A DNA stretch of 64,000 nt, taken from NCBI RefSeq assembly GCF_964340395.1, contig NC_135568.1:9658776-9722775 (forward strand), written 5' to 3'. Numbering within the stretch: the stretch's first letter is position 1; each line of letters starts with the position of its first letter. Positions 1-14,654 of this stretch are shown piece by piece. Both the position numbers and the translations under genes were made by a program. The stretch comes from Glandiceps talaboti. Lineage: Eukaryota; Hemichordata; Enteropneusta; Spengelidae. The notes under the pieces are model-generated. The model had not been told where the DNA came from, did not search any database, and saw only the letters and a list, made by a program, of their open reading frames with translations.

Positions 1-363
1 ATATACTGTATGAGTTGTGGACCTTTCCATCAAGGGTGGTTTTAGCAATGACGGACACGTGCGCCACTACATTAGTTAAAGCTTACATTCAATTTTTTAA
101 AGGACAGTTACCACAAAAAATACAAAAACTATTGACATACTATTATCACGAACATTCATCATGAGGTTTTTTATATGACTATTCTCAACGTATGGAGATT
201 GTTATGTCAGTTCGAATAGGTGTCCAGGATAGGACGCGAAACAGTTGCAACTCAAAGTACAACCCACCAAAAACAAACAGCGAGTACAGTACCATAGATA
301 TTAACTGTTTCATAATAATCCATTATGTTCAACTAAAATACAAATATTGCTTAAATATTAGCA

Positions 364-579
364 ATACTAAACTATTTGCATATCGTTGTTAAAATTGCAC
401 TGGCTGTAATTGGGATAGCTAGAATTGGCTTGTGTTCAACTTCAGTAGTAGATAAGTGCCTAGAGAATTGCAAATCGTGCCATGCTAATGGCCTAACGAA
501 GTTATACAGAAGCTGTATGGAAAACGTGAACTGTTATAATGGCTTGTCTTACAAAGTTATAAACCGGTTTAGCTATTAA
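364..579 (+). CDS. Possible small cysteine-containing secreted peptide (exon fragment)
   Basis: The open frame runs from a TAA at 352 to TAA at 577-579. It has no in-frame ATG before the hydrophobic segment IVVKIALAVIGIARIGLC. The segment after it carries cysteines in CLENCKSC, SCMEN and NCYNG. The layout resembles a signal peptide plus short mature peptide, but without a start codon it must be an exon or chance. Family not recognised. Confidence 0.15.
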   Translation: MLNYLHIVVKIALAVIGIARIGLCSTSVVDKCLENCKSCHANGLTKLYRSCMENVNCYNGLSYKVINRFSY

Positions 580-3180
580 CCATAGATCGGTCTAATATAT
601 TACTTTAAAGATGACTCGTGCATTTTAAATTCAACATACAGCAGATTACCAATCAATTGAAAAATGTAATGGTGATGATAAAAGTACAGTAGTGTATACT
701 CGTTGTAACAACTGGTGTATTTTGCGAAAATTTCCGATAATGTAAAGGTTATTTTTACTTCCACACCCCGATCACGACTCACTTTTATGGCAATAGAATA
801 AAAACGAGCTGCTTGCCTCTAGCTGACGAAGAAGAATACTTATGCTAGAGATACCCGATCGTACAAATATGGCTGTTTCCGCTAGCTTAAACCGTCGTTT
901 GAGACACGGTTTTATTAAGCATTTTAGAGCACGATATTCTAAAAAGGCTAATTAATTGTAAAGGGCAAGGGCATTCATACCCCCATTGGTTCAAAGAAAA
1001 TAAGAAATTGCCTTGAGTTTCGTTATATTACATAAAGCTGTTGCAACAAAACTGCATTACACTGTCTGGTGACTCGAGTAAAGAATTCTCATATTATTTT
1101 GATTCCCCGCCAGTGTTTTAGTGCCTTCAGAGTTACAGACGCCATGATGATAATGAAAGATCCCAGGAGAACCGAACTCCATGATTTGATTTTGTTGTTC
1201 TACACTATGTGCTCTTCCTTTCAAAGTTAATCAAACGTGTGGTCTAAATTCGCTCCATTACACAATTCTTACATTTAATTTTACTTTTTAGAGTGATAGG
1301 AGAATGAACCACGACTTGCATGGTGGCAAGACAGAATCGTTCTCATAACTCGATATATTTAAACTGAATATATCGGCAGTCCAGTTTGCAAGTGAAATGG
1401 CAACATGCAGTAGTGTGTGACAACCTAAACATACCGTTTGCTCTGTAGATTTAGGCAACGGTCAGTTGATAATTCCTTTGGTGTTGACAACAATGATTTA
1501 CATCACATGTATTATTCCGCACTTACGTATTCACTTTACGGTTACAAACTCGGCAATGATACGTAAGTGTTACATGCAGTCATCACAAACAGTATATATC
1601 ATGAAACTGCTTATGGTTTCAATTACATCAACTGAAATGATGACTAATATTAAGAGATGCTGGCTGCAATGAACAATAATTGTCTTAAGATGTGAAAGTT
1701 ATTGCATGATGCAATATGGTGCTCGCTAAAAGCAACCTATTGAAGGCAATTGTGTATTCACCTATGTCTACAGTGTAAACCCCAATGCTTAGCTTACCGG
1801 CGTTGTAAGCACACATTATGATGATTCATTTGTAATTCGACTGACCAGAGTTCAACATTCTATTAATTAACGCCAAATATCTATATAATCAAAATACACC
1901 TGTCAATTAATTAAATGGAACTTTCGTTTAATTAAAATGCAACCTGGTGATTAAAATGACTTTCGTTCAACGAAAATGGAACTATCTTTTAAAACCTTTG
2001 TTTAATTAGAATGCACTTTGTTTTTAATTAAATATGAACGTTCGTTTACTTGAATTTAAAATTGTTTAAATTCAAGTTCAACTGTACTTTACTTCAAGTT
2101 TATCGTTCATATGTCCATTTTAATGTATTAATAAGTAAGAGAGTGGCGTGCGAATCTTGCTAATTAGCTTACATTGAAAGTATATCTAAACAACTTGTTG
2201 ACAGTGAAGACATTCATAGTTCGATTTATGCTGACCTTCATTGAAGCTACAATAGCTATTCGTGAGAATGTGTGATAAAATTCAAACAAGGTACTTCTTT
2301 TTTTAGAACGTTCTGATCTCGCTCATGAGTCACTGTTATCCTAAATAGACGAACAAGCACTTCAAAATTCTCGCGTGCTGACTTTATTTTTAATTTCGGT
2401 AACAATAATATTTAATTTCATTTACGTTCCTATATTTATTATTACAACAAAATTTGACTGATTTTAATTAATGTTGACTTTTGGCGACAGAATGATTACA
2501 AACATCATAAACTTAACCTTTAACCTTTAATCTATAGTATGTCGTCAATCGTCGTCAATCCGCAAACTACACTTATATACGTTGCAGAAATACATACAAA
2601 TTCAAGCAAGATTCTGATTCGTATCATTGCATATTCATTTTTTCATACAAAAATATTTTGTCACGTCGTAATCATTAAATTAATTGCATTCAAATAATAC
2701 TTTGGGGATAGCTTGGTGAGGTGTAAAAGAAATGGTAAGTGGACTAACACAATATGCAAACTGTGTTGTATACATTCAACGTACACTTTCAAAAGACCTG
2801 CTACTTTATTTAGAATGGGATATTAAAAATTGAGCAAAGAAAATGTACACAGAAGTACAAGCAAAATTTCCCTATTTTTCATTTTTGAAATATAAAATAG
2901 TTTAAAAATTACACGGAAATAGAAGTAACATTTTTACCCCGGATATGAAAGTTAAACAATGTTTAGGGTTGGTGGCTTAGGATACGGTCGGTCGGGGTAT
3001 CGGAACACAACAATTTTTATGTGGCCTTGTATACTAGTATGTTCTCCATATTTCTTACATCAAGCTTGTGCGGCTACATATTCTTCAATATTAGCCAGAC
3101 AAGAAATTTCAATTATCACGTCAAATCTCCAATTAAGTTTTCAGTACTAATGGCGTTATTTGGAAATTAGCTAGATCTGG
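580..3180. other. AT-rich spacer, no gene seen
   Basis: Only short random frames. The one structured part is the palindromic repeat at 1905-2110. Confidence 0.6.
1905..2110. repeat. AT-rich degenerate repeat with a 13-bp perfect palindrome
   Basis: Several units like ACTTTCGTTTAATTAAAATG lead into the inverted repeat ACTTGAATTTAAA-ATTG-TTTAAATTCAAGT (2048-2077). No coding potential. Confidence 0.55.
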
Positions 3181-3897
3181 ATAATAATAACAATAATAAT
3201 AATAATAATAATAATAAATCGAATGTATATGCGCCTGTCCTCCGAACAGCTCTAGGCATTGAGCTGTGTGTTTGATACAGCAAATTATTTTCTTTTTAAA
3301 TTTTCTATACTGAGAAGACTAAAAACTGAGCTGTTCCATTTGTCGACTAACGACCTGAATATGGATAATATTGGTATAACTAGAACTAACATTGAATCAA
3401 TTATATTAAAAAGTCTTTGTCCTGCATGACATTTTACATTTGAATTCATCTCAATATTTAAATCGATAAAGTATACGCACTAGGAAATTTCTATACAATT
3501 TGACCTACAATTAAAGAGGTTTTCACTTAGTTTATTCACGCTTGTAATGCTAATGTGATGGCCAAATACATGGAAAGCAGGTCGAACAAATCGTCGAATA
3601 CGTCATTACTGGTGACGTATTCACCTGTTCGTCATTCCACCTGTCGTCTCTGACTGAGTTACTTGAAAATTGTCTGGTTTGGTAAATGTTGGATTATTTG
3701 GGGAAGTCCCCAATCAGTCTTTACAAGTTACACACGAGAATGACTTAACAAAAGACCAATTGTTGTCGTGAATCGTGCCGTACACTCATCTGCCCGTGTC
3801 TGGACCTTTTTATAGACAAATAATGCATGGCATATTTGTATAAAGCTAAACCTGCAGTAAATACCATTCAGCGCCAACTGTGGGTCCCCTTGGCTTC

Positions 3898-3979
3898 ATG
3901 TTGTTGTTATTGGTTATTATTGTTATCATTGTTGTTGTTATTATTATTATTATTAGTAGTAGTAGTAGTAGTAGTACAT

Positions 3980-4033
<54 letters not shown>

Positions 4034-4034
4034 T
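3898..4034. repeat. Triplet tract (GTT/ATT then GTA)n
   Basis: Trinucleotide repeats switching from TTG/TTA to GTA. An (AAT)n tract also lies at 3181-3218. Poly-Val and poly-Ser frames are artefacts. Confidence 0.95.
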
Positions 4035-4975
4035 TTGGGGTGTAAAATGTGAAACATGTATTTTAACGCATGTGCGGAGAGGACCAACGTTAATTTATTT
4101 TAGCCCCTACAGACAGTGCTCATTTGGAGATTAAATGGCTCCAGATCTAACTCAGTGACTGACATCGACTCTGAATTGCAGTTGGTAAATAGATGGTACG
4201 AAGTTGTTGGGTTTTTTTGCTTAAGATGAGAACTATATGTACTGAACAAAGTCAGTGGTCAAGTACAAAATGTAGAATTGCCACATGATTTATTGGGTAT
4301 GACAGTAATACCAAATGAAACTGCAATAAGCACGAAGCTGTCATAAACCAATGTATTGTTGAATAAAGTGTTATTAGATTAAAATGTGCTAATGGTCTGT
4401 CATGAAATAGTGCGAACATTACAAATTTTGTACTTATGCCATTTAATGCATTGAAGAAAAAAGAACTGCTCTTTCAGTAATGGGGGAGTTTTGAATACAG
4501 CAATGGCTTTGACAATAACAGTCTTCATAAAGACGTCGTGCGTGTAATCTTGTAAATGGGTGTATGATGGATTGCCATCGAAACATATATACGATACGAG
4601 CTAGTCAGGTCATGAGTACGTCGTCCTGCAACCTGCGTAATAATAAATGACACTTCCACATGATTCATAATTGTGGTATTAGAGAGATCTGACCCTGTAT
4701 TTACACAGTTGACTACCTTATTTGGAGATTTCCAATGATGTGCTCTCTGAAGAACCGGTCTTATATGTGACTTAATGTTAAGCAGTGCTTGGGTATCAGC
4801 TTTTACATCAACCTATAAGTTGACTCAATGTTGTCGAACAAAGCAGGTCAGATAGGATATAGTCATATACTTGATATCGGTTTAAATGATCAGTTTGTCG
4901 TGTCAATCATTGACATTCCTTTTCCTCTTATCTACACCTTTCGCATTTTCTACCGCCTTTAAGACTCCATTTACG

Positions 4976-5203
4976 GTGTATGTATGTGTGTATGTATGTA
5001 TGTATGTATGTATGTATGTATGTATGTATGTATGTATGTATGTATGTATGTGTGTATGTGTGTCTGTGTGTCTGTGTGTGTGTGTGTATGGACGGACATA
5101 AGTATGTATGTATGTATGTATGTATGTATGTATGTATGTATGTACGTATGTATGTATGTATGTATGTATGTATAGATGGATGGATGGATGGGTGGATGGC
5201 CGG
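4976..5203. repeat. (GTAT)n compound microsatellite
   Basis: GTAT repeats interrupted by GTGT/GTCT and a GGACGGACATA spacer, ending in (GATG)n. Non-coding despite open frames on both strands. Confidence 0.95.
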
Positions 5204-5736
5204 ATGGATTCCTATAGCGAGGTAAACTCAAAACCGTTGTGTTTAAAGCGGGATGAAGTGTCTATAGGTAATACATATTTACAAATAACAACCTCCTTCA
5301 AAGGGAATATCAGGGGCACAATAGCTGACGATATTCGCCAATTTTCATTTGTATCCAACGAAAATCAATGCTAGCAAAAGACCCTGTATACTTTATATGT
5401 CAATCTGTGTATTCCCACTCTTTCAATGTTGTGTTTGACCTTGGCTTTAAAAGACCCACGGGGTGACATTCAATGGCTTTATGTCGAATGTTTTGACAAA
5501 ATTACACAGTAGAAAGAACACTGTCGAGTACAATATTGGTAACAAAGTGTTGCTTTAACCCATGGGTAAATTATAGTAGTGATTAAGACCTTCCAGTAAT
5601 GGCTACATTATCTTAATGTGAACTTCACCGTTGAGACAGGTATTGCAGAATTACCGTATCTGTAGTATATATGTACTGTTTCTGAATTAACCGTCTGTAG
5701 ACTTGGTGAGTTTGTTTGTGTTTTTCGTTGTATATT

Positions 5737-6124
5737 TGTTTTTGTTTGTTTGTTTGTTTGTTTGTTTATTTGTATGTATGTATGTATGTATGTATGTATG
5801 TGTGTGTATGTATGAATGTTTGTATGTATGTATGTATGTATGTATGTATGTATGTATGTATGTATGTATGTATGTATGTATCGTATGTGTGTGTGTATGT
5901 ATGAATGTATGTATGTATGTATGTATGTATGTATGTATGTATGTATGTATGTATGTATGTATGCATGCTTGCTTGTTTGGTTGGTTGTTTGCTTACTTTT
6001 GGTTTGTATGCTTTATTGTTTATTTTACATTTTTAACATGCCACATGATTGAGTGAATAAATGAAGTGAGTGAGTGAGTGAGTGAGTGAGTGAGTGAGTG
6101 AGTGGGCGAGTGAGCGGGCGGGCG
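5737..6124. repeat. (TTTG)n, (GTAT)n and (GTGA)n cluster
   Basis: TTTG repeats at 5737-5770, GTAT repeats to about 5962, unique AT-rich sequence, then GTGA/GCGG repeats at 6066-6124. Confidence 0.95.
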
Positions 6125-7280
6125 AGAAAAATGGGTGTCATGTTTTCTTTTCTTTTTACATTTAAACGATTCTGACCATTCATCTATAGATTTCCACTAA
6201 ATTTGCCTGCAGAAGTTAGGTACTTTCTCTATATTAATAATCCTCTTGTAAACACTAACTTTTGCAGATCTGAACCTTTGAATATAGACATGAAAAAAAG
6301 AAAGCTATACTCAATCCAAACCCGGCCTTTGTCTTGCATGAGAATCAGGGCCTTTATGTTACGTTTTCTTATCTTGTATGTACTATATACAAAAACTCAT
6401 AGTCTATCAGGTATAATGTTATCAGTCGTGACAGAACGTAACAGGTATTGTTTAGACAGAGTACAGATCACAGATAATAGTTCCCAGATGGCATGGGAAA
6501 ATACCTTTATGATCATAGGGATTAATTTGAATCCCATTACCAATCTGTTATCTATCCAAGGTACTCAAAATAAAATAATTAGATAAAGGCATTGTTGGAG
6601 ATAATCTGCCTCCGAGTCGTCTCAACAATTTTAGTTTAGCTTTCCTCAAATTAGTACAGTTGCGTAGGCCATTGATAGATATTCATAGTGCAAACTATTC
6701 CTGAATGTGCCTTTAGATTTTTAATGTATGCGGTAGAGACAACCTCAGACAATGTTCATGTGTAGCGCCAAGGATATCTAAATCCGCCCAAATCCTGGAA
6801 CATCATGGCGATTACATCTCACAGCAAACATACATCATATGTCATAAATTTTGAAAGCCATGTCTTAAAGTTGCCATATGGATGAGAAATATGTATACAT
6901 TTTAGATTTTTAATTAATAAAACAAGTCCACATCTCATCAATATGGCCTCTTTAAATTTAAGTTAGTCTAGTGTAGACTATTTTAGAGATATCTGTAAGA
7001 TTAGCCATCTATGTTGAAAGTCATTACCAAGTGAATTGATATCATGTGTGTCTGACTATTTATTTTATCTCAATTTTATCTTGTTTTATTCCAAAGAGAA
7101 GAGTCTACAATATACGAACAAATTATATTTTTCGACTTTGTTCCGTGTTTTTTTACTCTTCGATTATATCCTACCAAGAGCGTTAATATTTTTCGTACGC
7201 CGGTACTGACAGGAGAGGATACGGTTCAAATTGGTACATAGCGATTTGGTAAAGAAAAACAGGATATCATGAGTGTTTGG

Positions 7281-7909
<629 letters not shown>

Positions 7910-9004
7910 GGTTACAGTACATTACATCATTGACATTGTTCAACGCATTGGGAAATAGTACATGACATTATTGAACACAGAAGTACACGAAGTGATATAA
8001 TACCGGTCAGTGCAGTACACAACATTTCTCCCAAGGGAGACTCATTGCTCGTGTAGTGTATTAAGGATCAATGTGAGCACTCGTCCCCAAAAGGGTTTCA
8101 GACGCTATTTGTATCAATTAGCCTGGGTAGTTATATCTATATTTTAGATCACCCACATTCAACTAAACAAGAGGGATCAATAATCTAAAATTTTAAAAAT
8201 TTACTTCTGTGTCGTGACCCCTTAACTCTTTTAAAATATAACCTGAATATATACCTTTAACGATGAAGTAAACCTACAAGATTATCAAGCTTACGCGTTC
8301 ACTTTATTTGATATTCGAATGTCTTTGTGACCTTTGACACGAGAATTAATAACTTATTGAATAACCATTTCAATCGTATTTTGTCATCGCTTTTCCTCCT
8401 TCAAACTGTACATTAATACCTACTTTCACCTTCTGATCAAAATCTTGTAACTTTCATGAGCTTATATCCATCGAGTATTACTTCGGCTTACTCTTGCCTT
8501 GTCCAGTGCTCGATACATTGTCGTTGTTACTTGAAAATTCCATTTTCTCTCATTAAAGCAACTGAAAGGTTTCAACAAGATCAATCTATGGACAAGTGGT
8601 CTGCGCTAATAGTCAAATAGTGGTAGCTTGTCAAGTATTCGATCTGTAGTATACTGCTTTGCATCGTATGCTGATTCGCTATGTATTTTTCTTTACAACA
8701 GTATTTGCAATTCGCCACTTGAACTCTCTTAAGATCCTCTCTCTCTATATATATAAAGCAATTAGTATAGTTCAAACTCAACACCTTTTGTATTTCATTT
8801 TTCTAATCTTGTAATTTTTACGAATGCTAACCAGCACGTACTCATCTGAATGGCAGTATATACTGTTTGACGTATTTATCTACAGTTAAAGTCCATTGAC
8901 CATATGGATGAGGATTTGGTCTTTATTCTGACAATTTTATCATGGCTTCCTACTTGTGTTGCCTATTTACTTGGTCGAGGTGTAATTTTATCGATTGCAT
9001 CACA

Positions 9005-9066
9005 AAAACTATTTGCAATGTTACTGATAAAAGGATCAATAAAAATGATGACAACTGCTGATAAAA
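9005..9066. repeat. Short dispersed repeat
   Basis: AACTATTTGCAATGTTACTG, ATAAAAGGATCAATAAAAAT, GATGACAACTGCTGATA aligns with 47645-47702 in KIFBP intron 14. Confidence 0.5.
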
Positions 9067-11042
9067 CATGAAGGTCTGTCCCCCTGCCTGAAATGGTGTA
9101 CCCCTTAAAAATAACCTTGTGCTTGGAACTATATGCTTTTGGTTAAAGTGGTCATCAAGGGAATAAAATCATGCTATGAAATATTCCAGTTATTCTTAAT
9201 TATGATAAAGTAGCATAAATAAGTAGCATTCAATTCAGACGTTCTTGTATTCAAAGGTCTCAGGAATGCCCAAAAGTAGTGCGACTAGCCTTTACAACTG
9301 CTGACTTAATGGGGTGTACGACTACATTACTACAAGCGTAACAAATACCGAATAGTGATCAGGTATTGCTCCAAATCGCACTTTTGCCGGTTTAATAACA
9401 GACATCCCGTCAAGCTATGCCAGTCAATTTCTTGAAAACCCAAAGAGGTAATAGATATACGTATACTTCTACGAAGCTTATGAAAAATTAATCGAAATCT
9501 CTCGTTCGCAAGGATGGGTTTAAATATTAGGATTTTCTTCTCACAATTCCTGCCATCGGCATTACAAAAATGGTGTCACATCTCTATGTTTATATCCAGT
9601 GACCAACAACACCTATTGCACTGTACCAGAGTTAAGAGTTAAGTTAAAAGTGTATAAAGTAAAAGGGACAACGTCTGATTTGTACAATTTCTTGATTACA
9701 TTCAATAGAAATTTCATGGCTTAAAATTAAAAGAAAATGGGATAGTGTCAGTTACCCATCCTTGCATGGGATGATATATATCAATATTTTCTTACTTATA
9801 TATTTCACATCAGAAAAATTGGAGTACACTTTCACTTAAATGTTGTGGCATTTTATTGGGAGCGTCACCCCTTCATTCTAGCATTTTTTTACTCATTGTA
9901 CTACACTTATCTCCTTTCTCATTAGCACTAAAGTGAATGATTCCCTAAAGTGTCATTACATAATATCAGTTAAAGATAATAACCAAAACAACTCGATTTT
10001 TTACACATGTGAAAAATCACAGGAGACTTTCATTCACTTTCAATCGAATTTTACACGATACTCTTACTAACGAAAGTTGACAATTCTCAAAAAGATGATC
10101 GATTGTAACTTACGTACACAACAGAGGAACTACGAAAATCATTTCCAATGCCTACTGTATATACTGTTTGTGATATTTCTATGTGTGTTACTCAATCTCA
10201 GTACTCACAAAAAATGTGTTATATCTCAAGAGACTGATTGTACTGCAACCCTGTTGTCAACATCGGTAATTTGTGGAACAGCTTTTAGCCGATGTTTCAT
10301 TGTTGTCAATGTTTCGAATAGTGTTGAAAATAGGACAGATCATTGCAAGAGTTGACATAGTCGTTCGATACTGTTAGATTGCAAAAATGGCGGTCTTCAA
10401 TATGTCATCCAATAGGATAACAGAAATCCGGTCACATGTAAAACTATGAATATATTATGACATGTAATAATGGCGACCTCAAGTACATGTACAATGACGG
10501 GTTTTTGGAACGTTGTATACTCAGCTTTTACTTCATATAAGAGTAACTTTGACATAAACACTGAATAGAACCATTTAATTAAACTTTCAAAAGGACAATT
10601 CGTAATACCTAATTCGTAAATTTATACATTGAATTAAAATGTTGCTGTTTCTCCGAAAAATGGATGCCCAGCAAAACACTGAGCTACTGTGTACTGCAGA
10701 TCTGACTAAATAAATGTAATGTAACATATTTTAGCTTGACATCACTTAGTAACAACAAAATAATGGTAAAAACTAGCCAAAACAACATTTATCAACATTA
10801 AACGAGGAAACGCACTTTCTAACCCACAAATTTGAGAACAGATGTTGTCCAAAGCTCTTAAACTGCAAGAAGTCTGTCGCTGATTGTTCATCAGCAAGCC
10901 TCCTTGAACATATATATTAATTTCTTTGGAGTAGTTGCAAATAACAAAAATAAAAAATACAATCTGTTGGTTAACTGTAGACATCTGTCTATGAGCTACA
11001 GACATCTGTTAGCAAGCTGAAGAAGTCGTTTTCCCAACCTCA

Positions 11043-11276
11043 GTGTCTGAACTGCAGAAACATGAGAAGTCTGTTAACAACATTCTGCAGCTTGACAGCT
11101 TTCTTAATGTCTGTGATAAGCTGGTTGTAATTTGGAACAGAGCTGAAAAAAAACTGTTTCAGCTTGTAACAGCTCAAAACAGGGCTTTCAGTTTAGCGAG
11201 GGACATAATAAAGGAAATTGTTTATTCAGAGAATCAAGTACACAATAACAATAGAAAACAAAGTGCGGTAACATAA
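11043..11276 (+). CDS. Weak coding candidate, helical ORF fragment
   Basis: The frame following TTTCCCAACCTCAG (acceptor-like) reads SELQKHEKSVNNILQLDSFL and continues with KLVVIWNRAEKKLFQLV to a stop at 11276. Heptad-like hydrophobic spacing is coding-like, yet there is no ATG, no donor and no recognised domain. It could be a decayed exon or transposon fragment. Confidence 0.12.
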   Translation: MSELQKHEKSVNNILQLDSFLNVCDKLVVIWNRAEKKLFQLVTAQNRAFSLARDIIKEIVYSENQVHNNNRKQSAVT

Positions 11277-14104
11277 AATACCCAGTGTCCAAAGAATTTA
11301 CTAGAAAATATATAATTTAGTCGAGTGTACAGATGAAGCTGATGGGTTGTACACTTTCACAGCTTTGACGTATGCTTACATGGGTCAAAAATAACATATA
11401 TCTAAGTCGACGTTCCTTTCATGTTTTATTTTATAATACCATTTAATTGTTGAAAATGAGCTTCTTATCTGTCACAAAGGTTTACACCTCATGAACCACG
11501 TCAACGCCTCGTCCTGTAAAGGTCATACACCTTGTCTTGTAACACGTGTTTTAATATATTATAAAATACATGCCACAAAATCGGTGTGTGCATGAGTGTA
11601 CTGTCAATCTATAATTTAATCTAAGCTGTGCAAGCAAGAGAGTCGTTACGGTAACCGATACAGCCAGTGATGATATGCAGTACAAATGTCTTGCGTTTTA
11701 ATTGTCAATACGTGAAAGAGTTTGTACTGAAACCGCGGTTTTCTGCCATTTTTAGATTACCATAGTAATGAACAAGTCTGTGCACACATTTTCCCAAAGT
11801 TACTAGTCCCTCAATTCGTATGACATATCTGGCTATTTATTGTGATCCCCTATGTACACGTTTCCCCTTGGGGCGCAAAAAGTAACATATATTTCTGTTT
11901 GTGGTACAACATTATGGACAACAGTATGGCACAGTAAGGTACAGAAGAAAGAACATACAGGAACATAGCATGGCCAGTAATTTCCCCAAAGATACTAGTT
12001 ACCCTTTACAGATGATAATATACAGGTAATATTAAGAGTTAGAACAAGCAGGAAAAACAAAAACGTAAATTATGCTAATTTATCTTGATATTTAGCTTTG
12101 AAAGACTCAAATTCTCAAAGTACATTGTTTTTCAATTTTCTTTGAAAACAGATCTTTATCATTCTCGTCAATAACAATAAAAGCATGTCATCAGCATGTC
12201 TGACTCAACAAAAACCTTGCTATCACGTATTACTACATTTTTTATCGCCTGTCTTGATGACAAAGCTTACTTTGGTAAATTCAAAAGACGGCGCAACAAA
12301 ATCTTGGTAATGTTATTGCTACATTCCATTGTCTGACCTGAGAACAAGTCTTGCTAACATTGTTATAATTCCTTCGTTTGAAGTAATCAAGATTGTGTAA
12401 TAGCAGATAGACAACATTGTAACTGTCTGCTAAGAAAAGGGTATCTCTTGCACGGAAATATTTACAGTAATAGTAACATTTTTGTCACTCTAAATGATGA
12501 GTTGCAACAACATCAATACGATTTTTGTGGAGACAGACATTAGCAATATATTAAGTACAATGTTGTCCGTTCAGATGATGAAATGTACCAATCGTAGTAA
12601 GATTATTTTCAAGACAGTCAATGACATGTAACAATGCCAGATCATACGATTTTTATAACACCACACGAAGCTCTGTACCATGGCACAGTTTTCATCGTAT
12701 ATGACTGTGTTTTGACTTTTGGGTGTTATGTAACGCTTTCATGAGTCTAACCTAGAAAAAAGTAATATAAGAATCCCCCGTGCTCTATTTAGTTTACAAC
12801 GATAATATAAAGTATAAACCTGTTTATATAATTGCATTAGCGTATACTATTAAAAATCATCAATGCACCTTGAGACATAAATGATAATAACACATAAATT
12901 ACGACCGAGGTCTTTCATTTTGATCAGTTAATAAAAATAAACCAGGCTCTATTGTTATTCACAATCAATACATTTACATGAGGAAATGAGGAATATGATT
13001 GAATACGACAGGGGGCTCGATTTTGTTGGCTGTAATTGTTATCAGTAGGTGGTCAAATTTTCAAAGTAAATTAATTTGGACACGCGACTAATACCTTTGA
13101 TAAATGAAAGGTGATTTGATTAAATGCTTCAATATGAATTTATAGTCGTAAGTTATGAGGCCACTGTTGTTTAATTTCATCAGACATCGTGCGAAGTTCT
13201 GAAAATATAAATAAATTTATGGATACGGAGACTTTGTTAGATGGAAATCAATACATTAAACATCTTAGCATACATTCATTCATTCATTCATTCATTCAGA
13301 AACGGTTTTTTTTTTAATAGACTGGGTCACTTTCTTCTGATTGAAACCTCAAAGGGGTCCTACATTGTTTAGACTGTTAGTAGTTATATACTTCGGAGAG
13401 AACATTGTGGAGATAAACAGAGTTTTAAAAAAATGCACAGAGGAAGTTACGAGATGAATAGAATACATACTCTAGCCTAGATACTTACTATCCAATGCTA
13501 TCAAATTTAAATATAACTTGAACAAATCTCTGATACAAGGCCAAACACAAATTGTAGCATTGTGTTGATTAGTTTCACTAAAATATCTCAAAGTTAAAAT
13601 TTAATTTTAAAAGCAAAAGGACAAAAATGGAAATCTCATTAACACAAAATTTAAAATTCATATTCACAACAATCAAGACCGACACTCGAAATGTAATAAT
13701 TATTAATATTATTATTATTATTATTATTATTATTAAATGCCGAGTGGTAACTTGAACCTGGCTGAATGTAAGGTCTGTTCCATGTTAAATTTGGGCCACT
13801 TTGTTGATTTTGGCTTGTTTTGCATGACACCAGCCTTCCACAAAGTGTACGTTTCTTATCAGTGTTGGGCGTCCTGAGTTACTGGTATGTTTTACGTAGC
13901 ATGGGACCCATGAGGCCAGGATGAATGTTGTACTTTAAACTGAACGTTGACGTATAACCATGATAACAGGAGAAATAAGAAATGAGAATTAGAACAACTT
14001 GCATTGCTCTGATCGGATCCTGATGTTCTATACACCAACCAATATCTGATGAGGAAAATAATTTTCTACCAAAATAAACTTTATTTTATTAAATTCAAAG
14101 TAAA

Positions 14105-14312
14105 TTAGGGAATTCCAATACAATCGTCTCTTGTGTAGTGCCCAATCATCCGAATGTGAAGCTGGAGGAAATCGGAGTGCCCAGACAAACCTGAATTGTT
14201 CAGTATGGTCAATATTTTAATCAAACCCAGTAGACTCTAGGCGGGTTCAAACCCAGTTGCAATGGTAAGAGGCACACGAGCTAACCACTCGGCCACCGAC
14301 AACCCCATTCAC
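14105..14312 (-). mobile_element. tRNA-derived SINE, nearly full length
   Basis: Read on the minus strand it starts GTCGGTGGCCGAGTGGTTAG with an A box (14285-14295) and a B-box-like GGGTTTGAACCC (14243-14254), as in tRNA-Ser/Leu type promoters. The body contains CTCCGATTTCCTCC, and the 3' part GGGCACTACACAAGAGACGA. The 3' half recurs at 44128-44222 and, reversed, at 48876-48945, which shows a dispersed family. Confidence 0.7.
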
Positions 14313-14654
14313 AATAGTAACTACAGAAAGATTTAAACAAAAAGGTTTTATCTTTAGTACAGTTTAACATGGATACATTTTATACTGAGTCATAGACACC
14401 TATAAATTAATAACATCTTCAATGAAAGTGAACACAATAATTTATTATATATTTGAATACATATGTATGATTTGTCATATTCTTGTCTCGGCATATTCAT
14501 TGGGATATGATTATTTACTGAGAGTAAATATTGAAATAGCGTGTTGTTACAATTAAGATTATTTACATTGTCAATATTACATGTTTACTTTTGATTTCAG
14601 AAAAGTGAGGGCGTTGACTCCTGTAACTTCTAAAATGACAACCACGACCAACTA

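Larger units (their letters stand above)
8000..14100. other. AT-rich spacer, no supportable gene
   Basis: Contains a short dispersed repeat (9005), the weak ORF near 11.0-11.3 kb, one unit of the 43-bp family near 12.6 kb, (ATTC)n at 13272-13298 and (ATT)n at 13705-13735. Nothing else is recognised. Confidence 0.55.

Noticed and set aside
4971-5374. MYVC and THIH repeat frames
   Set aside because: Translation of (GTAT)n on both strands. The same applies at 5703-6056, 38000-38211, 45180-45642 and 62447-62827.
6203-6586. 127-codon plus-strand frame
   Set aside because: No recognised domain, no splice support, mixed composition typical of AT-rich spacer. Treated as chance.
14243-14295. Functional tRNA gene
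   Set aside because: A and B boxes are present, but the acceptor stem does not close and the downstream sequence recurs as a dispersed repeat, so it is a tRNA-derived SINE.
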